Positions 17,655-26,700 of a stretch of DNA of 64,000 nt are shown here, one piece after another. Below the pieces are notes generated by a model. That model did no database searches and was not told where the DNA came from. It was given only the letters and a program-made list of their open reading frames with translations. The first letter of the stretch is position 1; every line of letters starts with the position of its first letter. The stretch is from positions 118,653 through 182,652 of the forward strand of contig CAWEDK010000019.1 of NCBI GenBank assembly GCA_963807865.1, given 5' to 3'. A program made the translations under genes and the position numbers. The DNA is from VAZQ01 sp963807865 (lineage in GTDB: Bacteria > Pseudomonadota > Alphaproteobacteria > Rhizobiales > Xanthobacteraceae).

Positions 17655-18116
17655 TCATCGCTTGCTGCGCTTTTTGGGCTTGCGTGTTTTCACCCGGCTG
17701 GAACGCACTGCGAATTTTTTCACTTCGCAGGCGTGGCACTTGCAGCCGACCGGCTTGATGAAGATGTCGACATAGTCGCGCCCGTAGTTGTATGACAACT
17801 CGGCATCCGCCTTGATGTTTTTGATGGCGCGGATTTTGATCACGTGGCCGACGATATAGACCTCGGAATTCGGCCGGCAGGAGTGATTGATGTAGCGCGC
17901 GATGTTGCGGCGGTTGGCGCCGTCGATCGTCCAGCGCGTGTTGATCTCGAACATGTAGCGGTTGTCGAGATCGTCGGTGATCGCGGTCGGAATCTTGCGG
18001 CCGCGATAGCGGATAATGAACTGGCCTTTCCTGATGGGTACGCGGGTGAACAGCCCGAGCCCGGCCTTGGAGCGGCTCACCCGGAGGTGGCGGGACGGTG
18101 ATATCTTTGCAGGCAT
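17655..18116 (-). CDS. SET-domain protein (putative lysine methyltransferase)
   Basis: The 153-residue product is a minimal SET domain. It has the opening SKAGLGLFTRVPIRKGQFI, the pseudoknot motif RYINHSCRPN and the catalytic ELSYNYG, then a post-SET zinc-binding CKCHAC and a Lys/Arg-rich tail (KTRKPKKRSKR). These features are those of active SET methyltransferases that use SAM. Bacterial examples methylate ribosomal or nucleoid proteins, but the target here is unknown. An upstream in-frame ATG at 18167 would add 17 residues; I prefer 18116 because the SET homology starts there. Confidence 0.85.
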   Translation of the reverse strand: MPAKISPSRHLRVSRSKAGLGLFTRVPIRKGQFIIRYRGRKIPTAITDDLDNRYMFEINTRWTIDGANRRNIARYINHSCRPNSEVYIVGHVIKIRAIKNIKADAELSYNYGRDYVDIFIKPVGCKCHACEVKKFAVRSSRVKTRKPKKRSKR

Positions 18117-18230
18117 GCGTGGCAGGTCGATGGTTACGAGGCATTTTGTGAGCGGCGATTCGCGCACACACTGCTAATCTGGCGTCCGCTGCCGCAATAG
18201 ACAACCGCCGCCCCGGTCCCGCTCGTCCCC

Positions 18231-19847
18231 ATGCACAACTACGACGTCATCATCATCGGAGCCGGGCACAACGGGCTGACCTGCGCGGCCTATCTCGGCA
18301 TGGCCGGGCTCAAGGTGAAGGTCGTGGAACGCCGGCCGGTGGTCGGCGGCGCCGCGGTGACCGAGGAGTTTCATCCCGGGTTCCGCAACTCGGTCGCCGC
18401 CTATACGGTCAGCCTGCTCAATCCCAAGGTCATCGCCGACCTCAATCTGTTCGGTCACGGCCTGCGCATCGTGGAGCGCCGTGCGCAGAATTTTCTGCCG
18501 GCGCCCGATGGCTCCTATCTGCTGGCCGCCGAAGGCCGCACCGAGCGCGAGATCGCGAAATTCAGTGCGCGTGATGCCGCGCGCTACGATGCCTTCAACC
18601 GCCAGCTTGACGCGGCCGCCGATGTGTTGCGCGACTTCGTGCTGCGGGCGCCGCCCAACCTGACGCGCGGCGTTTCGCTCGGCGCAGTGGGCGAACTCCT
18701 GAAGGCTGGCCGTCTCGGTAACCGGCTGCGCGCTTTGTCGACCGGCGATCTGGAGGCGGTCTACGACCTCTTCACCAAGTCCGCGACCGACTATCTCGAC
18801 GCCTGGTTCGAGGGCGAGCTGCTCAAGGCGATGCACGGCTTCGATGCCATCGTCGGCAACTACGCCAGTCCGTCGACGCCCGGCACCGCCTACGTGCTGC
18901 TGCACCACGCCTTCGGCGAGGTGAACGGCAAGAAGCGGACCTGGGGCCATGCGATCGGCGGCATGGGGGCGATCACGCAGGCGATGGCGCGCGCCGCCGC
19001 GAGCCACGGCGTCGAGATCGAGACCGGCGCCGCGGTGCGGGAAGTCCTGATCGAGAAGGGCCGCGCGGCCGGCGTCGTGCTGGCGGACGGGCGCGTGATC
19101 CGCGGCCGCAGCGTCGCCGCCAACGTCAATCCCAGGCTGCTCTACACCGCCATGGTTCCGGGCGACGCGCTCGAGCCCGCGTTCCTCCACCGCATGCAGC
19201 GCTGGCGCTGCGGCTCCGGCACCTTCCGGATGAACGTCGCGTTGTCGCGGCTGCCGAGCTTCACGGCGCTGCCCGGCAGCGACGTGGCGGATCACCACAC
19301 CGCCGGCATCATCCTGGCGCCGAGCCTCGGCTACATGGAGCGCGCCTATGACGACGCGCGCCGCCACGGCTGGAGCCGCGAGCCGATCGTCGAGATGCTG
19401 ATCCCCTCGACGCTCGACGACACGCTGGCGCCGCGCGGCGCGCATGTCGCGAGCCTGTTCTGCCAGCACGTCGCGCCCGAACTGCCGGATGGCCGCTCGT
19501 GGGACGATCATCGCGAGACGGTCGCCGACCTGATGATCGAGACGGTCGAGCGCTATGCGCCGGGCTTCAAGGACAGCGTGATCGGCCGGCAGGCGCTCAG
19601 CCCGCGCGACCTCGAAGAGGTGTTCGGTCTCACCGGCGGCGACATCTTCCACGGCGCGCTGTCGCTCGATCAGTTGTTCTGGGCGCGGCCGGCGCTCGGC
19701 TACGCGGATTATCGCGGACCGGTGCGCGGCCTCTATCACTGCGGCGCAGGCGCGCATCCGGGCGGCGGCGTCACTGGCGCGCCCGGCCATAACGCAGCGC
19801 GTGCCATCCTGGCGGACCGCCGCTGGCGTTTTTCAGCCGGTCGCTAG
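18231..19847 (+). CDS. CrtI/PYROXD2-like FAD-dependent oxidoreductase
   Basis: The 538-residue flavoprotein begins with the dinucleotide-binding VIIIGAGHNGLTCAAYL and VVERRPVVGGAAVTEE, as in phytoene desaturase-type enzymes. Later it has WGHAIGGMGAITQAM and the C-terminal FAD loop LYHCGAGAHPGGGVTGAPGHNAA. This layout matches the PYROXD2-like subgroup found widely in alphaproteobacteria, not a specific carotenoid desaturase; no carotenoid genes are nearby. It is uninterrupted. The TAG stop is part of the CTAG that begins the downstream repeat element. Confidence 0.88.
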   Translation: MHNYDVIIIGAGHNGLTCAAYLGMAGLKVKVVERRPVVGGAAVTEEFHPGFRNSVAAYTVSLLNPKVIADLNLFGHGLRIVERRAQNFLPAPDGSYLLAAEGRTEREIAKFSARDAARYDAFNRQLDAAADVLRDFVLRAPPNLTRGVSLGAVGELLKAGRLGNRLRALSTGDLEAVYDLFTKSATDYLDAWFEGELLKAMHGFDAIVGNYASPSTPGTAYVLLHHAFGEVNGKKRTWGHAIGGMGAITQAMARAAASHGVEIETGAAVREVLIEKGRAAGVVLADGRVIRGRSVAANVNPRLLYTAMVPGDALEPAFLHRMQRWRCGSGTFRMNVALSRLPSFTALPGSDVADHHTAGIILAPSLGYMERAYDDARRHGWSREPIVEMLIPSTLDDTLAPRGAHVASLFCQHVAPELPDGRSWDDHRETVADLMIETVERYAPGFKDSVIGRQALSPRDLEEVFGLTGGDIFHGALSLDQLFWARPALGYADYRGPVRGLYHCGAGAHPGGGVTGAPGHNAARAILADRRWRFSAGR

Positions 19848-20013
19848 TGGAGTGGATTTGACATTCGCTACCCGCCTCGCCGCGAGTTCACGAAGCGAAT
19901 GTCAAATCCAAAACTCCACTAGCAGCTTATATTTGCTAGTGGTCCTTTGATTCTAACATTCGCAAAATGAGCCCGCCGAAAAGGGGATGCGAATGTTAAA
20001 ATCGGACCACTAG
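19844..20013. repeat. CTAG double-hairpin element, copy 2
   Basis: Two hairpins, 19844-19922 and 19936-20013, both bounded by CTAG, flank the spacer cagcttatatttg. The arms are GGATTTGACATTCGCT and GATTCTAACATTCGCA with their complements. Each hairpin has a three-base bulge (AAA on the right arm of the first, TTT on the left arm of the second), both facing the spacer. The element supplies the stop codon of the upstream oxidoreductase and ends 77 bases before the subtilisin gene. Confidence 0.9.
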
Positions 20014-20038
20014 TCGGTCCAATTCCAACATTCACTAG
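20010..20038. repeat. Solo arm of the CTAG element
   Basis: Directly after copy 2 comes GGTCCAATTCCAACATTCA bracketed by CTAG on both sides, sharing the last CTAG of that copy. It matches one arm of the hairpin family but has no partner arm. It looks like a partial copy or a deletion product. Confidence 0.6.
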
Positions 20039-20090
20039 ACGCAAAGTCGGCGTAATTTCCGCATATCGAGGGTCGAGGGGGACATGACCC

Positions 20091-22538
20091 ATGCATCGAT
20101 GCGGGTCCGCACGACCACGACGCCGCCGGCCGGCTTGGATGCTGGCGATTTCAAGCCTCGTGGCAGCGACGATCGGATTTGCCGGCGCGGGGAACGCGCA
20201 GGCCATCGACCCGGGTCAGCGCGCCGCCAAGGCCGCAGGCAAGAACGCCCCCAGGAATTTCGTGGCGCCCAAGGCGCTGACCAAGGGTGGACCGGCACCC
20301 TTCCAGCAAAATCGCGCTGCGATCCGGCCCAATCCCACCGCGTTGGCAAATCCCGGCATGGCCACGACGGCGAATCCCGGCGCCAACAATCCGGGTGTGC
20401 CGGCCGTCACGCATAGCGTGCCGCGGATGCCGAATGCCGTCGATCCGCGCAACCGGCTCAATCCCGCGGTCACCGATCCGTCGCGGCCGAATAACGCCGC
20501 GGCGGGTCCGCGCGCGCCGCTTGGCGGGGTCGGCGACCCTCGCGTCCGGCAGAATGCGGGGATCAATCCGCGGGCCGGGCAGCCCACCGCGAACGATCCC
20601 CAGGGCCGCCTCAATCCCGCTGATCCCCGGGGCCGTTTGAATGCCGCGCCCGATCCGCGCGGCGCGCTCAATCCTGCCGATCCGCGGAGCCGGCTCAACG
20701 CTGCGAATGCTCCGCCCGGCCGGCTTAATCCCGCCGATCCCCGCAATCGGCTGAACCCGGTGAGCGATCCACGCGCCCGCCTCAATCCCGGTGGGATGCG
20801 TGGCCCGCAGCATGCGCTCAACGATCCGCGCTCGCGGCTGCAGGGCGTCGACTTCCGCAGCCGTCTCACTGAGGCGCATGATCATCGCCGCTTCCTGCTG
20901 GATCACCGGCGGATGAATTTCCTCGCACGGGCGCAGTTGCCGGTCCGGCCGTATTTCGGCGAACGCGGCTTCAGCGCCGTTCCGCCGGTCGGCGAGACGC
21001 GTTACGTCACTAACGAGATGGTGTTTCACGTCGGCTCGAACGTGCCGCGGGCGACGGTCGAAGCCGTCATGCGCCGGCACGGCATGACGCTCGCCGCGAC
21101 CGAAAGCATGAGCCTGACTGGCGGCACCATGTTCCACGTACGCGTGGGCGGCGGCAAGCCGATGGCCGAGATCGTCGCGCGAACTCGAGGCGGAGAAGAT
21201 CGGTCTCGCGCAACCGAATTACGTCTTCCATCTGATGCGCGATGTGTTGGCGCCCGGCAGACGACCCGGCAGTGCCTGTCCCGCCGGTGCAGAGCCGACG
21301 CGCCGGCGCCGGCCGCGGCCGAGACGCCGCAGGACACCACGCTGGCGGCGCGGCCCGCCGCCAAGGGCGATCCGAGCCAGTATGTGGTGAACAAGCTCAA
21401 GCTCGGCGACGTGCATCGCGTCGCCACCGGCAATAACGTGCTGGTCGCGGTGATCGACTCGAAGATCGATGCCAAGCACCCCGATCTCGCCGGGTCGATC
21501 GTCGAGCTGTATGACGCGGTCGGCCGTAACGACAAGCCGGACGCGCACGGCACCGGCATGGCGGGCGCGATCGCCGCGCAGCGCAAGCTCCTGGGCGTTG
21601 CTCCGGGTGCCAAGATTCTGGCGATCAATGCCTTCAGCCCCGATGCCAACGATTCGCCGCAGGCCACCACCAAGCACATCCTGGCCGGGCTCGAATACGC
21701 CATCAAGCGCGGCGCTCGCGTCATCAATATGAGCTTCGCGGGTCCGTACGATCCGGTGCTGCAACTGGCGATGAAGAAGGCGCGCGAGAAGGGCGTGGTT
21801 CTGATCGCCGCTGCCGGCAACGCCGGGCCGAAATCGCCGCCGCTCTTTCCCGCCGCCGATCCGAACGTGATCGCCGTGACGGCGACGGATGCCAACGACA
21901 AGGTGTTCGCCAAGGCCAACCGCGGTCCGCAGGTCGCGCTCGCCGCGCCGGGCGTCGAAATTCTCGAGCCCGCGCCCAACGGCGGCTATCAGCTCACCAC
22001 CGGCACCTCGGTGGCGGCCGCGCATGTCAGCGGCGTCGCGGCTCTGCTGATCGAGCGTCATCCGACGGCCGATCCGGCCGCGATCCAGGAAATCCTCACC
22101 ATGAGCGCGAAGACCCTCGCGCCTGGCGGACGGAATGACGAAGTCGGTTGGGGGCTGGTCGATCCGACCAGCGCGCTCGGCGAGATGGATGCGAAGGTTG
22201 CGCGCGATCGCGATTTCGTCCCCGGCAAGCCGCTGCCGGCGATGCCCAAACCGACCGCGGCGCGCGCCATCCCGGTCTCGACGCGGTATCGCGTAAGTAG
22301 CCGCCAGTCTCGATCGTTGCACACGCACTGCGCGAAGTCTGCACCGCGTCCGGGCGGATCCCCGCTTGCGCCCGTGTCTGCGCGCTCACTGGGCACGCGG
22401 CCATGCGCTTTCGTGAGGATGCACGACAGTATGAGCGGATCGACCGGCTGCCAATCGTGCCGGAACATCGTACAATGCCTGCCAATAACAAATCTCGGAG
22501 GGGACGAAGCTCATGAACGGCGCCGCGCTCGTTGCTGA
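20091..22538 (+). CDS. Secreted subtilisin-like (S8) serine protease with DPR-rich repeat domain
   Basis: The protein has a signal peptide (WMLAISSLVAATIGFAGAGN) and a low-complexity domain at about residues 110-260 with degenerate nine-residue units of the type DPRxRLNPA. A linker resembling an S8 propeptide follows (VTNEMVFHVGSNVPRATVE), then the catalytic domain. The triad residues are Asp in VLVAVIDSKID, His in DAHGTGMAGAIAA and Ser in TTGTSVAAAHVSG. A pair of cancelling indels between about 21178 and 21290 hides ELEAEKIGLAQPNYVFHL. The last 75 residues, after RAIPVSTRYR, look non-coding. Both alternative frames stop near 22293-22297, so a further indel probably conceals the real end, which would remove the overlap with the next gene. 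Confidence 0.88.
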   Translation: MHRCGSARPRRRRPAWMLAISSLVAATIGFAGAGNAQAIDPGQRAAKAAGKNAPRNFVAPKALTKGGPAPFQQNRAAIRPNPTALANPGMATTANPGANNPGVPAVTHSVPRMPNAVDPRNRLNPAVTDPSRPNNAAAGPRAPLGGVGDPRVRQNAGINPRAGQPTANDPQGRLNPADPRGRLNAAPDPRGALNPADPRSRLNAANAPPGRLNPADPRNRLNPVSDPRARLNPGGMRGPQHALNDPRSRLQGVDFRSRLTEAHDHRRFLLDHRRMNFLARAQLPVRPYFGERGFSAVPPVGETRYVTNEMVFHVGSNVPRATVEAVMRRHGMTLAATESMSLTGGTMFHVRVGGGKPMAEIVARTRGGEDRSRATELRLPSDARCVGARQTTRQCLSRRCRADAPAPAAAETPQDTTLAARPAAKGDPSQYVVNKLKLGDVHRVATGNNVLVAVIDSKIDAKHPDLAGSIVELYDAVGRNDKPDAHGTGMAGAIAAQRKLLGVAPGAKILAINAFSPDANDSPQATTKHILAGLEYAIKRGARVINMSFAGPYDPVLQLAMKKAREKGVVLIAAAGNAGPKSPPLFPAADPNVIAVTATDANDKVFAKANRGPQVALAAPGVEILEPAPNGGYQLTTGTSVAAAHVSGVAALLIERHPTADPAAIQEILTMSAKTLAPGGRNDEVGWGLVDPTSALGEMDAKVARDRDFVPGKPLPAMPKPTAARAIPVSTRYRVSSRQSRSLHTHCAKSAPRPGGSPLAPVSARSLGTRPCAFVRMHDSMSGSTGCQSCRNIVQCLPITNLGGDEAHERRRARC

Positions 22539-24165
22539 AATTCTCAAGCGCGAGGGAACCGAGTTCCTCTCCTGCTATCCGCGCAATCCGCTGATCGAGG
22601 CGTGCGCCGAACTCGACATCCGGCCGATCCTGTGCCGGCAGGAGCGCGTCGGCGTCGGCCTCGCCGACGGCTATTCGCGGATCAAGCGCGGCAAGCGCAA
22701 CGGCGTGTTCGCCGCGCAGGCCGGTCCCGGCATCGAGAACGCGTTCCCGGGCGTCGCGCAGGCCTATACCGAAAACGTGCCGATGCTGATCGATTCCGGC
22801 CGGGCTGCCGCTTGCGCGGCAATACGTCAAGCCGGTGTTCCGCGCCGCCGACGTCTATCGCCCGGTCACCAAGTGGTCGGCGCTGGCGCACTCGGTGCAG
22901 GAACTGCCCGACCTGATGCGCCGCGCCTACCACGCGATGCGCAGCGGCAAGGGCGGGCCCGTGATGGTCGAAATTCCGGACGAGGTGTTCCAGGCCGAGT
23001 ACAAGGGCGAGCTCGACTACAAGCCGGTGCCGGTGCTGCGCAGCGCGCCCGATCCGGACGCGATCCGCGAGGCGGCGCGCATGCTGCTCGCGGCGAAGAA
23101 CCCGGTGCTGTGGGCCGGGCAGGGCGTGCTCTACGCCGAGGCGGGCGACCGGCTGGCGGCGCTGGCCGAACTGCTGCCGGCGCCGGTGGTCACCACCAAT
23201 CCGGGCAAGAGCGCGATCCCGGAAAGCCATCCGCTCGCGCTCGGCGCCTCGACCCGCTCGCGGCCGAAGATGTTCACCGAGTTCATGACCAAGGCCGACG
23301 TGGTGTTCGCCGTCGGCTCGAGCCTCACCCGCACGCCGTTCGGCCCCAGCGTGCCGCCCGGCAAGACCATCATCCATTCGACCAACGATGCGAGCGACAT
23401 CAACAAGGAGTACCGCGTCGATCACGCGGTGGTCGGCGACGCCGGGCTCGTGCTCGATGCGCTGATCGCCGAGGTCGACCGGCAGAAGGGCGCCGGCCGG
23501 CGGCAACGCGCTCGCGTCGCTCAAGGAGGAGGTCGCGGCTATCAAGAAGGCGTGGCTCGCCGAATGGGCGAAGCACCTCGATTCCGACGAGACCCCGCTC
23601 AACCAGTACCGCGTCATCCGCGACCTGATGCGCACCGTCGACCGCGACAACATCATCATCACGCACGACTCCGGCAGCCCGCGCGAGCAGCTCCTGCCGT
23701 TCTTCGAGACGACGGCGCGCGGCTCCTACATGGGCTGGGGCAAGTCGACCCAGCTCGGCTACGGCATCGGCATCACCATGGGGGCGAAGCTCGCGGCGCC
23801 CGACAAGCTGTGCGTCAACGTGATGGGCGACGCCGCGATCGGCATGACCGGCATGGACCTCGAGACCGCGGCGCGCAACCGCATCGCCACCCTGACGATC
23901 GTGTTCAACAACGGCGTGATGGGCGCCGAGCGCGACGTGCTGACGATCTCGGACCGCAAGTTCGGCGCGATGACGGTGGGCGGCAACTACGCCAAGGTCG
24001 CCGAAGGGCCTCAACGTGGCGTCGCGGCGGGTCGAGAAGCCCGCCGAGATCGTGCCGGGCATCAAGGAGGCGGTCGGCGTGACCGAATCCGGCGCGCCGT
24101 TCCTGCTCGAGTTCGTCGTCAAGGAAGGCCACGACTTCTCCCGCTACAATCTCGCCGGTCTTTGA
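22513..24165 (+). CDS. Thiamine diphosphate-dependent enzyme of the acetolactate synthase-like family, frameshifts
   Basis: The three-domain architecture is clear after joining frames. The Pyr domain is MNGAALVAEILKREGTEFL with CRQERVGVGLADGYSR, where E is the catalytic Glu, and QAGPGIENA. The central domain is AAKNPVLWAGQGVLYAEAGD with TTNPGKSAIPESHPLALG. The PP domain has GWGKSTQLGYGIG and the ThDP/Mg-binding VMGDAAIGMTGMDLE ... NNGVM. Frame changes lie near 22800, 23490 and 24005. Length is about 550 residues. The exact activity (acetolactate synthase, oxalyl-CoA decarboxylase, benzoylformate or phenylpyruvate decarboxylase) cannot be assigned. ATG at 22513 has GGAGG upstream. Confidence 0.87.
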
Positions 24166-24233
24166 CGGCCTTCGGGCTGCTAGACCAACTCCGCCGGCTG
24201 CCGCCGGTTCTCACCGATGCCACGGGACCGTCC

Positions 24234-25473
24234 ATGACCACTGCGACCTTCGACTTCGCGCCGCTGCTGCCGCCCGGATTGCCGGCGGCTGCCGCGAAGT
24301 GGGCTGGCTTGCCCAAGTTCAACTTCACCGGCGGCAACAACGACGCCGATCAGGTGCCGGTCGACGGCTTGATCGCCGCGGCGACCGCGGTGCTCCGGCG
24401 CGAGGGCCCGACGCTCGCGACCTACGGGCTGGCGAGCGGACCGCAGGGCTATCGGGCGCTGCGCGAGTTCCTGGTCGCCAAGCTCAAGCGCGACGCCGGC
24501 ATCGTGTGCCGGGCCGACGAGATCCTCGTCACGTCCGGTTCGCTGCAGGCGCTCGATCTCGTCAACGGCGTGCTGCTCGCCCGCGGCGACACCGTGCTGA
24601 TCGAGCAGGAGAGCTATCAGGGCTCGATCAACCGGCTGACGCGGCTCGGCGTCAAAGCGGTCGGCATCCCGCTCGATCGCGACGGCATGCGGATGGATGC
24701 GCTTGCCACCGCGCTCGCCGACCTCAAGCGCCAGGGCGTCCGGCCGAAATACATCTACACGATTCCGACCGTGCAGAACCCGACCGGCATCGATCATGCC
24801 GGAAGCGCGCCGCGCCGAGATGCTGCGTCTCGCCGGCGAGTACGGCGTGCCGATCTTCGAGGACGACTGCTACGCCGACCTGATCTGGGATGGCCGGCGG
24901 CCGCCCGCGCTGCACGCGATGAGCCGGGATGGCGGCGTCATCCATATCGGCTCGTTCTCCAAGTCGATCGCACCGGCGCTGCGGGTCGGCTACATCGTCG
25001 CCCCTTGGGCGATCCTCTCACGCATGCTCGCCATCAAGACCGACGCCGGCTCCGGTGCGCTGGAGCAGATGGTGCTGGCGGAATACTGCGCGCCGCATTT
25101 CACCGAACACGTGCCGGCGCTGACGCGCGGCCTGCGCGCCAAGCTCGATACGCTGATGGAGTCGCTGAACGAGCAGTTCGGCACCAGCGCGGAATTCGAC
25201 GAGCCGAAGGGCGGCATCTTCCTGTGGGTCAAGCTGCCCGACAACGTCGACACGCTGAAGCTCTATCAGGCCGCGCTGGCGGCCGGCGTCGCGATCAATC
25301 CGGGGCCCGAATGGTCGGTCGACAAGAGCCACAGCAAGAGCCGGATGCGGCTTTGTTTCGCGAGCCCGACGCGCGAGGAGATCCGCGAGGGCGTGGCCGC
25401 GCTCGCCGAGGTGTGCCGGCGCGAGTTTGGCGTGCCAACTCGCAGCGCCAACGTCACGCGGGCGCAGGCGTAG
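24234..25473 (+). CDS. PLP-dependent aminotransferase class I/II (2-aminoadipate transaminase-like), one frameshift
   Basis: About 410 residues without the MocR HTH domain. Visible motifs are FNFTGGNNDADQVPV, ATYGLASGPQGYRALREFL, the VTSGSLQALDLV helix, PKYIYTIPTVQNPTG (Asn binding PLP), FEDDCYADLIWDG (Asp binding pyridine N), and the Schiff-base lysine in IGSFSKSIAPALRVGYI. This is the LysN/ARO8-like subgroup. One frame change near 24800 splits the protein. It starts 68 bases after the ThDP enzyme and may be cotranscribed with it, suggesting 2-oxo-acid chemistry, which is inference. Confidence 0.88.
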
Positions 25474-25487
25474 GTTTCACGCCCGCT

Positions 25488-25584
25488 TGTCATTCCGGCC
25501 GAGCAGAGCGAGAGCCGGAATCCAGATGCGCCGAGACTTGTGCGACCAGCCTGCGTTGGATGCCCGCTTTCGCGGGCATGACAA
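25488..25584. repeat. Dispersed palindromic repeat R2 (TGTCATTCCGG ... ATGACA)
   Basis: A 97-bp repeat with inverted ends TGTCAT/ATGACA. Internally it has ATTCCGG...CCGGAAT and a strong hairpin TGCCCGCTTTCGCGGGCA. This pattern is widespread between genes of Bradyrhizobium-like bacteria. It separates the convergent aminotransferase and Bug genes and could work as a bidirectional terminator. Confidence 0.85.
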
Positions 25585-25590
25585 CGAGCG

Positions 25591-26661
25591 CTACTTCACC
25601 AGCTTAGTGGTGTAGTCGGTCAGGAACGCCTTGATCTCCGGTTTGACCCGGCCGAGGTCGGCGACGATTTCCTGCGCGTCGGCGCCGGACACCAGGATCG
25701 GAGGCGACTTGATGATATTCGAGTAGTCCTTGATGAACGCCGGGTCTTTCCACATCTCGACGAACGCCGTGCGCATGATCGCCACCGCTTCGGGATTGGC
25801 CTTCGGCGGCATCATGGCGATGCGGAACATCGCGACCAGCGGATCGCTGCTGGCGCGCAGCACTTCGTACAGGAATCCCGACGGCTTCTTGCCGTCGTTC
25901 ACACTGGCGTAAAACTCCTCGAACGTCGGCAGTTCCGGCACCGCGGGACTGCGCGGATAGCTGCCGTCCTTGGCACGGGCGGCGACCTGCCAGAGCGGCA
26001 TGACGACGTCGCTCATCGAGGTCTGGATCGAGCCGCGCCAGCCGGGCAACGACGAGTTGGCGAGCTGCCCGAAGTTCTGCAGGATCGCGGTCTCGACTTC
26101 TTTCAAGCCGCGATAGGCCGGGATCGCCTGATACTTCAGCCCGAGGATGTCGAGGGCCAGCGTCTGGTTGACGGTGTTGCTGTTCTGCGCGTTGAGCGAC
26201 AGCGCCTTGAAGTCCTTGGCCTTCATGATGTCGGTCGCGACCTTGAGGCCGGGCGGCGTGTCCTTGCGGGCATAGACCACCAGCGGGTTCTCGACGCCGG
26301 CGATCGCGATCATGTCGGCGTAGTGCGTTCGCAGCGACGGGTTGCCGACGAACTCGGCAACCAGGTCGAGCGTAAAGAACCCGATGAAGTCGCCGTTGGG
26401 CGACGACTCTCCGAGCTGGTTGGTGCCGATGATGCCGCCGGCGCCGCCCACATTCCTGATGATCACGGTGGGCTTGCCCGGAATGTGGTTCGGCAGATGC
26501 TGCGCGACGATGCGGCCCTCGATATCGGTCGGGCCGCCCGGCGGGTAGTTGATGATCATCGTGACGGTCTTGCCCCTGTAGAACTGGGCAAGGGCGGTGT
26601 CCGAAATGGCCGAGAGGGCGAGCGCTGCGGTCCCGGCGGCCAGAAGCAAAGTCCGTAACAT
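25591..26661 (-). CDS. Bug/TctC-like periplasmic solute receptor
   Basis: The 356-residue protein has a signal peptide (LLLAAGTAALALSAISDTALA) and the receptor fold: YRGKTVTMIINYPPGGPTDIEGR, then PTVIIRNVGGAGGIIGTNQL, which matches the VxxRPGAGG-like loop of Bug proteins. It is somewhat longer than a typical Bug protein and belongs to a divergent tripartite tricarboxylate transporter receptor group. AAGGAGG precedes the start. It starts 39 bases after the end of the hydroxycinnamoyl-CoA hydratase-lyase gene on the same strand. Capture of an aromatic or related organic acid is a reasonable guess, but unproven. Confidence 0.88.
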   Translation of the reverse strand: MLRTLLLAAGTAALALSAISDTALAQFYRGKTVTMIINYPPGGPTDIEGRIVAQHLPNHIPGKPTVIIRNVGGAGGIIGTNQLGESSPNGDFIGFFTLDLVAEFVGNPSLRTHYADMIAIAGVENPLVVYARKDTPPGLKVATDIMKAKDFKALSLNAQNSNTVNQTLALDILGLKYQAIPAYRGLKEVETAILQNFGQLANSSLPGWRGSIQTSMSDVVMPLWQVAARAKDGSYPRSPAVPELPTFEEFYASVNDGKKPSGFLYEVLRASSDPLVAMFRIAMMPPKANPEAVAIMRTAFVEMWKDPAFIKDYSNIIKSPPILVSGADAQEIVADLGRVKPEIKAFLTDYTTKLVK

Positions 26662-26700
26662 GGGTCGATCCTCCTTGGCCGCCGAGGCGGCGTGCGTCCC

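Noticed and set aside
18174..19790. A 538-codon frame opposite the CrtI-like oxidoreductase
   Set aside because: It mirrors the true gene almost exactly and has Arg/His-rich low-complexity content typical of antisense GC-rich frames.
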